From Polaribacter haliotis (GTDB lineage: Bacteria; Bacteroidota; Bacteroidia; Flavobacteriales; Flavobacteriaceae): DNA of 64,000 nt. Positions within the stretch are counted from its first letter, which is position 1; each line of letters starts with the position of its first letter. The DNA is taken from NCBI RefSeq assembly GCF_014784055.1, contig NZ_CP061813.1, positions 2,304,001 through 2,368,000 of the forward strand, in the 5' to 3' direction. Below the pieces are notes generated by a model. The model had not been told where the DNA came from. It searched no databases and worked only from the letters and a program-made list of their open reading frames with translations. The position numbers were made by a program, and so were the translations under genes. Shown here one piece after another: positions 59,448-64,000 of the stretch.

Positions 59448-60076
59448 AGTTCTAAAACATGTATACTGTTTCTAAACAATTTTATTTTACGCTCGTTTTC
59501 TAACTTTTTAAGTAATCTAGAAACAACTACTCTTGAGGTATGTAAATCTTCAGAAATTTCTTTGTGTGTTACAGTAAGATGGTCATTTTGGTTAACCATT
59601 GCTTTATCTTTAAGGTATTTAAAAATACGTTCGTCCATTTTAAGGAAAGCAATTGTGTCTACAGCAGTTAAAAGCTCTTCTACTCTATTATGGTAGCTTT
59701 GTAGAATAAAAGATTGCCAAGAAGTGTATTTGCTTAACCAAGCTGTCATCTTCTCTTTAGGTAACATTATTAATTCTACATCTGTTTCTGCAACCGCTCT
59801 AATTTTACTTTTAGTTTGCCCCATACAACAAGATAAAGTCATGGCACAAGTATCTCCTTTCTCTAAATAATAAAGTACCAATTCTTCACCATTTTCATCT
59901 TCTCGAAGAATTTTAATTGCTCCTGATAAAAGTAAAGGCATCGATTTTATATAATCGCCAATTTCAATAATTATAGTATGTTCCTTAAAAGATTTTGAGA
60001 TACCTACATTTTGAACTTCTTCTATAAGTTTTTCTTCAAATAGATAACCAAAGTTTGGTATTAACTTAGTATTCAT
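59444..60076 (-). CDS. Crp/Fnr-family transcriptional regulator
   Basis: A 210-residue regulator: cyclic-nucleotide-like beta-roll (1-120), long dimer helix (EKMTAWLSKYTSWQSFILQS, about 120-140) and a C-terminal helix-turn-helix. The beta-roll has the DTCAMTLSCCMGQ segment (about 84-96, three Cys) where CRP has its phosphate-binding cassette, so cAMP is not the expected ligand; redox, Fe-S or metal sensing is possible. The recognition helix is HTSRVVVSRLLKKLE (about 176-190): CRP R180 and R185 are kept, but E181 is Val. This predicts a TGTAA-type half-site, as seen upstream of three neighbouring units. There is no N-terminal FNR cysteine cluster. Confidence 0.9.
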   Translation of the reverse strand: MNTKLIPNFGYLFEEKLIEEVQNVGISKSFKEHTIIIEIGDYIKSMPLLLSGAIKILREDENGEELVLYYLEKGDTCAMTLSCCMGQTKSKIRAVAETDVELIMLPKEKMTAWLSKYTSWQSFILQSYHNRVEELLTAVDTIAFLKMDERIFKYLKDKAMVNQNDHLTVTHKEISEDLHTSRVVVSRLLKKLENERKIKLFRNSIHVLEL

Positions 60077-60158
60077 ACCTTAAAAATTTAAGCATCTAAA
60101 TTAATAAAAGTTTTAAATAAAACCTTCTATTTAAAACTTTAAAAAACATAAAATAAAT
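60077..60158. other. Short gap upstream of crp
   Basis: 82 bp, AT-rich, containing TAAATTTT (60083-60090, minus), a possible -7 box for the regulator. No palindrome of the TGTAA-N6-TTACA type is present, so no sign of autoregulation at this end. Confidence 0.35.
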
Positions 60159-60335
60159 TTACGAAGCCACTTGCAACAATATATTAGGGCATCTTTTACA
60201 ATTGATGCCTTTTTTCTTGTACTTATTACAGCACTTACTTTTTGGAGTTAAGCAATTAGAAGAACAAATACTATCACAAACACTTGTGTTCGATAACGTT
60301 ATTGTCGGTTTTTCTGAAGTATAAAAAACAATCAT
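60159..60335 (-). CDS. Cysteine-rich 58-residue protein (not previously tracked)
   Basis: ATG at 60335-60333 to TAA at 60159-60161 gives 58 residues with seven cysteines: C20, C24, C28, C35, C36, C46 and C49 (spacing C-x3-C-x3-C-x6-CC-x9-CxxC). The sequence begins MIVFYTSEKPTIT and ends KKGINCKRCPNILLQVAS. The CxxC end is of zinc-ribbon or metallothionein kind. A perfect -7 box TATATTTG lies at 60353-60360, giving a leader of about 13 nt. It has no signal peptide or membrane helix and is too short for usual gene finders. A decayed copy of its 3' end follows the DUF2892 gene of the efflux operon. Metal binding is inference. Confidence 0.6.
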   Translation of the reverse strand: MIVFYTSEKPTITLSNTSVCDSICSSNCLTPKSKCCNKYKKKGINCKRCPNILLQVAS

Positions 60336-60352
60336 TCTTATTAATTAAAGTG

Positions 60353-60360
60353 CAAATATA
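60353..60360 (-). promoter_or_regulatory. Promoter -7 box of the cysteine-rich gene
   Basis: TATATTTG on the minus strand, a full match to TAnnTTTG, about 18 nt before the ATG at 60335. Confidence 0.6.
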
Positions 60361-60413
60361 ATTCTTATTTAGAACAAATAAAAATAAAAACACTAAATTC
60401 AATAAAACAAATA

Positions 60414-60443
60414 TTGTCAGCATTTTTTCTTTTTATATATTTG
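60414..60443 (+). promoter_or_regulatory. Promoter of the hupE-like gene
   Basis: TTG at 60414-60416, 19 bp, TATATTTG at 60436-60443: complete Bacteroidota consensus. ATG at 60470 is about 27 nt after the box. Confidence 0.75.
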
Positions 60444-60469
60444 GAATCCTCTAAAATTTATAAGAAAAA

Positions 60470-61051
60470 ATGGAAGATTTTATTCTCTACTTCAAAATGG
60501 GTCTTTACCACGTATTAGACTTTAGTGCTTACGATCATATTTTATTTTTGGTTGTGTTAGCAGTTGTTTTCAGCTTTAATCAATTTAAAAAAGTGTTGTG
60601 GTTGGTTACCCTTTTTACTCTTGGACATTCAATAACTTTGGCTTTATCTGCTTACGGAATTGTAAATATAAAAATGGCTTTAATTGAATTTTTAATTCCA
60701 TTAACCATTTTTATTACGGGTGTTATTAATGTAATGACAGCCAAAAAATCTTCTTTAGGAAAAGAAAATACAAACTTAGTTTTTGCCTTATTATTTGGAT
60801 TAATCCATGGTTTAGGTTTTTCTAATTATTTTAAAATGATGGTTGGTAAAGAAGAAGATAAACTATTTCCATTAGTAGAATTTGCTTTAGGAATTGAAGC
60901 GGCACAGATAATTATTGTGTTAGGAATTTTAATTGTTGGTACCATTCTTCAAAACTTTTTTAGAGTAACCAGAAGAGATTGGATTTTGGTTTGCTCCTCC
61001 ATCGTAATTGGTTTTGCAATACAAATGATGTTAGATCGTGTATTTTGGTAG
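60470..61051 (+). CDS. HupE/UreJ-family membrane protein
   Basis: A 193-residue membrane protein with six or seven helices. It has YDHILFLVVLAVVFSF (about 21-36; the DH in the first helix is the HupE metal-site pattern), TLGHSITLALSAYG (about 48-61) and FGLIHGLGFSNYFK (about 105-118). HupE/UreJ proteins import nickel or related metals; this subgroup lacks a cleavable signal peptide and has been seen near many unrelated genes. It is monocistronic with its own strong promoter, close to but not part of the Crp/Fnr cluster. The metal is unknown. Confidence 0.85.
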   Translation: MEDFILYFKMGLYHVLDFSAYDHILFLVVLAVVFSFNQFKKVLWLVTLFTLGHSITLALSAYGIVNIKMALIEFLIPLTIFITGVINVMTAKKSSLGKENTNLVFALLFGLIHGLGFSNYFKMMVGKEEDKLFPLVEFALGIEAAQIIIVLGILIVGTILQNFFRVTRRDWILVCSSIVIGFAIQMMLDRVFW

Positions 61052-61094
61052 AAAAATTGTCTAATTATTAACGTTTCAATTCTATTAATCTTTT

Positions 61095-61102
61095 TACATT
61101 CG
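61095..61102 (+). promoter_or_regulatory. Promoter -7-like box of the dCMP deaminase operon
   Basis: TACATTCG is TAnnTTTG with one mismatch. The ATG at 61109 begins 6 nt after it, which would make the mRNA almost leaderless. Confidence 0.4.
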
Positions 61103-61108
61103 TAGATT

Positions 61109-61534
61109 ATGACAGAGAAAAAACAATTAAAATACGATAAAGCCTATTTAAAAATGGCATTTGAATGGGGCAAACTTTCTCATTGCGAACGCAAACAAGT
61201 AGGTGCTTTAATTGTAAAAGATAGAATGATAATTTCCGATGGTTTTAACGGAACTCCAACTGGTTTCGATAATTGTTGCGAAGACGAAAACGGAGTTACA
61301 AAATGGGAAGTTTTACATGCAGAGGCAAACGCCATTTTAAAAGTTGCATCTTCTACACAATCTGCCAAAAATGCCACATTATATATTACATTATCACCTT
61401 GCACACAATGTAGTAAACTCATACATCAAGCAGGAATAAAACGCGTTGTATATGCAGCTTCTTACAAAGACGATTCTGGTATAAAATTTTTAGAAAAAGC
61501 AGGCGTTCAACTAATGCATTTACCTTATGAATAA
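61109..61534 (+). CDS. dCMP deaminase (ComEB-like)
   Basis: A 141-residue zinc deaminase that makes dUMP from dCMP. Zinc and catalytic residues: VLHAEANAILKV (His about 71, Glu about 73) and LSPCTQCSKLIHQAG (Cys about 95 and 98), the HAE-PCxxC set. An upstream Cys/His segment (LSHCERKQVGALIV) agrees with deoxycytidylate deaminase. It overlaps the downstream protease gene by 8 bp, so the two and the LpxH-like gene form one direction of transcription. Confidence 0.93.
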   Translation: MTEKKQLKYDKAYLKMAFEWGKLSHCERKQVGALIVKDRMIISDGFNGTPTGFDNCCEDENGVTKWEVLHAEANAILKVASSTQSAKNATLYITLSPCTQCSKLIHQAGIKRVVYAASYKDDSGIKFLEKAGVQLMHLPYE

Positions 61535-63098
61535 GAATAAACTTCCTCTTTATTTAGCAATTGCAGTAGTTTTCGGTATTTTAATTGGAATGTCTTTTGG
61601 TGGAAATTCACCAGAAATGTTGTCTTTTGGAAAAAATACTGCATCCGAAAAAAAGATAAAAAAACTTATCAATTTTATTGAAAGAGATTATGTAGATACT
61701 GTTAATACAGAAAGTCTTTTAGATGGCGCAATTACACAAATGTTAGGTAAATTAGATCCGCATTCTGTATATATTCCTAAAGAAAATTTGCAATCTGTAA
61801 AAGAAAGTATGCAAGGTAATTTTGTTGGAATTGGCGTTCAATTTAGAATGATTGCCGACACAATTACTGTAATTCAACCAATAAAAGGCGGACCAAGTAT
61901 AAAAATGGGTATTAAAGCTGGAGACAGAATTTTAATGGCAAACAAAGATACTTTATATGGAAAAACAATTTTAAGTGGTTCCATTCCAAGATACCTAAAA
62001 GGAAAACCAGATACAAAAGTAGCGCTTCAAATTTATAGAAAAAGCAACGATTCTCTTTTTACGGTTGATGTAACTCGCGGAAAAGTAAATATAAAAAGCG
62101 TCGATTTAGCCTACATGATTAACGATTCTATCGGTTATATAAAGTTAGATCGTTTTGCCAGAAATACCTATTCCGAATTTAAAGCGTCTTTAGACAATTT
62201 AATGGACGATGGAATGACAGATTTGGTTTTAGATCTTCGTGATAATGGTGGTGGCTTTATAGACATTGCCAATCAAATTATTGATGAATTTTTAGAAGAT
62301 GATAAATTAATTGTTTTTACAAAAAACAATAAAGGTCAAATTGACGAGTCTTTTGCAACTTCAAAAGGAGATTTCGAAAAAGGTGGTTTATATATTTTGA
62401 TAAATGAAAACACAGCATCCGCTTCCGAAATTGTAGCAGGTGCTTTACAAGATAATGATAAAGGTACCATTATTGGACGTAGATCTTTTGGAAAAGGTTT
62501 GGTACAAATAGAAATGGATTTGGGCGATGGTTCTGCAGTTCGTCTAACAACAGCTCGTTATTTTACTCCAACAGGTCGTTCTATTCAAAAACCTTACGAT
62601 CACGAAGGCAATAAAAACTATTATAAAGATTATCAAAAAAGAATTACAAGTGGAGAATTGTTAAGTAAAGACAGTATAAAAGTAGTAGATTCTTTAAAAT
62701 ACACCACTCCAAAAGGAAAACTTGTTTATGGTGGAGGAGGAATTATTCCAGATGTTTTTGTAGCAATAGATACCACTTCTTATATGTCGAGTTTTTATTT
62801 TAATACGATTAACGATTTTGCTTTCGATTATGTAGATAATAATCGTAAAAAGTTAGAAAAATGGAAAGTAGATTCTTTTGTTGACGATTTTGATAAAGAT
62901 GATGCAGTTTTCGATTCTTATTTAGGTTCGATTAAAGACAAGGTTACACCTTCATTTAAAACAAAACAGAGCATTCAAAGATATTTAAAAGCATCGATTG
63001 CAAATGTACTTTTTGGCGATGTTGGTTTCTACAGAATTATTCACGAAGAAGATAAAATGCTTCAAAAAGTGTTGGAGTTGGAAAGTAAAGAGGAATAA
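61527..63098 (+). CDS. S41 carboxy-terminal processing peptidase
   Basis: A 523-residue periplasmic protease: signal anchor (PLYLAIAVVFGILIGMSFGG), N-terminal helical part, PDZ (GNFVGIGVQFRMIADTITV to GDRILMANKD, about 90-165) and S41 domain. Catalytic Ser in ENTASASEIVAGALQDND (about 297-307) and Lys in GRRSFGKGLVQIEMD (about 324). A C-terminal helical part follows. It is shorter in its tail than the other S41 protease in the window and differs in sequence, so they are separate members that likely trim different targets. It overlaps the dCMP deaminase gene by 8 bp. Confidence 0.93.
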   Translation: MNKNKLPLYLAIAVVFGILIGMSFGGNSPEMLSFGKNTASEKKIKKLINFIERDYVDTVNTESLLDGAITQMLGKLDPHSVYIPKENLQSVKESMQGNFVGIGVQFRMIADTITVIQPIKGGPSIKMGIKAGDRILMANKDTLYGKTILSGSIPRYLKGKPDTKVALQIYRKSNDSLFTVDVTRGKVNIKSVDLAYMINDSIGYIKLDRFARNTYSEFKASLDNLMDDGMTDLVLDLRDNGGGFIDIANQIIDEFLEDDKLIVFTKNNKGQIDESFATSKGDFEKGGLYILINENTASASEIVAGALQDNDKGTIIGRRSFGKGLVQIEMDLGDGSAVRLTTARYFTPTGRSIQKPYDHEGNKNYYKDYQKRITSGELLSKDSIKVVDSLKYTTPKGKLVYGGGGIIPDVFVAIDTTSYMSSFYFNTINDFAFDYVDNNRKKLEKWKVDSFVDDFDKDDAVFDSYLGSIKDKVTPSFKTKQSIQRYLKASIANVLFGDVGFYRIIHEEDKMLQKVLELESKEE

Positions 63099-63108
63099 CG
63101 TTTCTTTG
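63078..63108 (+). promoter_or_regulatory. Internal promoter of the lpxH-like gene
   Basis: TTG at 63078-63080, 20 bp, TTTCTTTG at 63101-63108 (one mismatch to TAnnTTTG). The ATG at 63114 follows 5 nt later, so this transcript would be leaderless or nearly so. The promoter lies inside the 3' end of the protease gene. Confidence 0.5.
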
Positions 63109-63113
63109 TACCA

Positions 63114-63878
63114 ATGATTAAAATATCAACTTCTACAGACAAAAAAGTCTATTTTGCTTCCGACCAACATTTAGGTGCGCCTACTCAAGAAACCAGTTTT
63201 CCAAGAGAAAAAAAGTTTGTGGCTTGGTTAGATGAAGTTAAAAAAGATGCAGAAGCTATATTTTTACTGGGCGATTTATTCGATTTTTGGTTCGAATATA
63301 AAACCGTAATTCCAAAAGGATTTGTTAGAGTTTTAGGGAAATTAGCAGAAATAAAAGATAGTGGAATTCCTATTTATTTTTTTGTGGGAAATCACGATTT
63401 ATGGATGAACGATTATTTCGAGAAAGAACTAAACATTCCTGTGTATCATTCTCCACAAGAATTTCTCATCAATAATAAAAAGTTTTTAATTGGTCATGGA
63501 GATGGTTTAGGCCCTGGAGACAAAGGGTATAAACGTATGAAAAAAGTCTTTACATTTCCGTTATTCAAATGGATGTTTAGATGGTTGCACCCAGATTTGG
63601 GAGTTAAATTAGGGCAATATATGTCCGTAAAAAACAAAATGATTTCTGGTGATGAAGATGCTAAGTTTTTAGGCGAAGAAAACGAATGGTTGGTTTTATA
63701 TTGCAAGAAAAAACTGACAGAACAACATTTCGATTATTTTATTTTCGGACATAGACACCTTCCTTTAGAAATAAAATTGCAAGAAAACAGCCAATATATT
63801 AATCTTGGAGACTGGATTAAATACTACACTTTTGGCACTTTTAATGGTACTGACTTCAAATTAACAGAGTTTAACTAA
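63114..63878 (+). CDS. UDP-2,3-diacylglucosamine diphosphatase-like (LpxH family)
   Basis: A 254-residue calcineurin-type phosphoesterase. Metal-binding motifs in order: ASDQHLGAP (about 15-23), LLGDLFDFWFEYK (about 46-58), FVGNHDLWM (about 81-89), IGHGDGLGPGD (about 117-127) and FGHRHLPLEI (about 217-226). This is the LpxH layout; LpxH splits UDP-diacyl-GlcN to lipid X in lipid A synthesis on the cytoplasmic side of the inner membrane. In Bacteroidota this protein is the usual LpxH and is about this length. It follows the S41 gene by 15 bp and may have its own promoter. Confidence 0.92.
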   Translation: MIKISTSTDKKVYFASDQHLGAPTQETSFPREKKFVAWLDEVKKDAEAIFLLGDLFDFWFEYKTVIPKGFVRVLGKLAEIKDSGIPIYFFVGNHDLWMNDYFEKELNIPVYHSPQEFLINNKKFLIGHGDGLGPGDKGYKRMKKVFTFPLFKWMFRWLHPDLGVKLGQYMSVKNKMISGDEDAKFLGEENEWLVLYCKKKLTEQHFDYFIFGHRHLPLEIKLQENSQYINLGDWIKYYTFGTFNGTDFKLTEFN

Positions 63879-63922
63879 ATGCAACGTTAAATACGCTATT
63901 TTCATTTAAACCTTTAACCTTG

Positions 63923-63947
63923 TTTTAACAAAATAATTTTGTTAAAA
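63923..63947. promoter_or_regulatory. Palindrome upstream of the last promoter
   Basis: TTTTAACAAAA (63923-63933) and TTTTGTTAAAA (63937-63947) are perfect 11-bp inverted arms around TAA. The right end lies 3 bp before the -7 box at 63951, over the spacer of the promoter, where a bound repressor would block polymerase. Confidence 0.55.
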
Positions 63948-63950
63948 TTG

Positions 63951-63958
63951 TAGCTTTG
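63951..63958 (+). promoter_or_regulatory. Promoter -7 box of the gene leaving the window
   Basis: TAGCTTTG, full match to TAnnTTTG. The leader to the ATG at 63996 is about 33 nt. Confidence 0.6.
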
Positions 63959-63995
63959 TTTGCATTAAAAAAATTAACACCTAATACACAATACA

Positions 63996-64000
63996 ATGGA
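63996..64000 (+). CDS. Start of a gene leaving the window (partial)
   Basis: ATG at 63996-63998 followed by GA at the end of the window. Only the start codon and promoter arrangement are visible. Nothing can be said about the product. Confidence 0.3.

Noticed and set aside
60285..60306. ATAACGTTAT palindrome as an operator
   Set aside because: It lies within the cysteine-rich gene, is only 10 bp, and is not placed at a promoter.
60353..60443. Crp/Fnr-type site at the promoters of the cysteine-rich gene and the hupE-like gene
   Set aside because: The positions 33 bp from both -7 boxes hold only A-rich sequence without inverted TGTAA arms.
1..64000. tRNA, rRNA, CRISPR arrays and insertion sequences
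   Set aside because: I looked in all gaps for T-loop/acceptor patterns, regularly spaced repeats and transposase motifs and saw none.

Overview
The window is low-GC, gene-dense DNA from a member of the Bacteroidota, almost certainly family Flavobacteriaceae. A marine Polaribacter/Tenacibaculum-like genus would fit, but that is inference. The evidence is: promoters of the Bacteroidota type (TAnnTTTG at -7, sometimes TTG at -33), few Shine-Dalgarno sequences, a type IX secretion C-terminal sorting domain, an HU-CCDC81/SPOR protein, DUF4292 and gliding-group gene orders such as rnpA next to an S41 protease, and intergenic repeats typical of this family. I saw no rRNA, tRNA, CRISPR array or insertion sequence.

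0-8 kb: the 3' end of mfd, a frameshifted YdjM-like membrane hydrolase, an EamA transporter, a secreted protein, a 417-bp gap holding a Flavo-1-like structured RNA and a palindromic repeat, a kinase-fold-like protein, dprA, an HU/SPOR protein, a thioesterase and a small MscS channel. 8-17 kb: a PfpI/DJ-1 protein, an operon of an MscS channel with a giant coiled-coil ATPase, and a tight operon (NDP-sugar nucleotidyltransferase, TPR protein, DUF4292 lipoprotein, EnvC-like M23 factor). 16.9-17.5 kb: a 600-bp island between divergent genes with two bidirectional terminators and a nested palindrome. 17.5-27 kb: Uup, a 3'-5' exonuclease, a T9SS cargo protein, a PhoB/PhoR-type pair, a glycosyltransferase and purD.

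27-43 kb: a Wzx/Wzy-type surface polysaccharide locus on the minus strand: chain-length protein, rmlB-rmlA-rmlC, a remnant of GDP-fucose synthase, wecB, flippase, several GT4 enzymes, two polymerase/ligase-like membrane proteins, a WcaF-like acetyltransferase, a WcaJ-like initiating transferase and a GT2. 43-49 kb: a DUF6909-type protein with a nucleoside-phosphorylase-like end, S41 protease, rnpA, glutaryl-CoA-dehydrogenase-like enzyme and an SGNH lipoprotein.

49-61 kb holds what I consider the most interesting signal. A TolC/adaptor/RND operon (with a PII-like protein and a DUF2892 protein), a cydAB operon (with a small membrane protein), a thioredoxin/TPMT-methyltransferase pair and a Crp/Fnr regulator lie together. 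Upstream of the first three transcription units there is the same palindrome, TGTAA-N6-TTACA or close to it, with its centre exactly 33 bp from the centre of a -7 box each time. The regulator has Val in place of the recognition-helix Glu that contacts the fourth base of TGTGA in E. coli CRP, which matches the G-to-A change in the half-site. A 58-residue cysteine-rich protein lies beside the regulator, and a decayed copy of its 3' end follows the DUF2892 gene. I infer a redox-, low-oxygen- or sulfur-stress regulon.

61-64 kb: HupE/UreJ protein, dCMP deaminase, a second S41 protease, an LpxH-like phosphoesterase, and the promoter and start codon of a gene that leaves the window.
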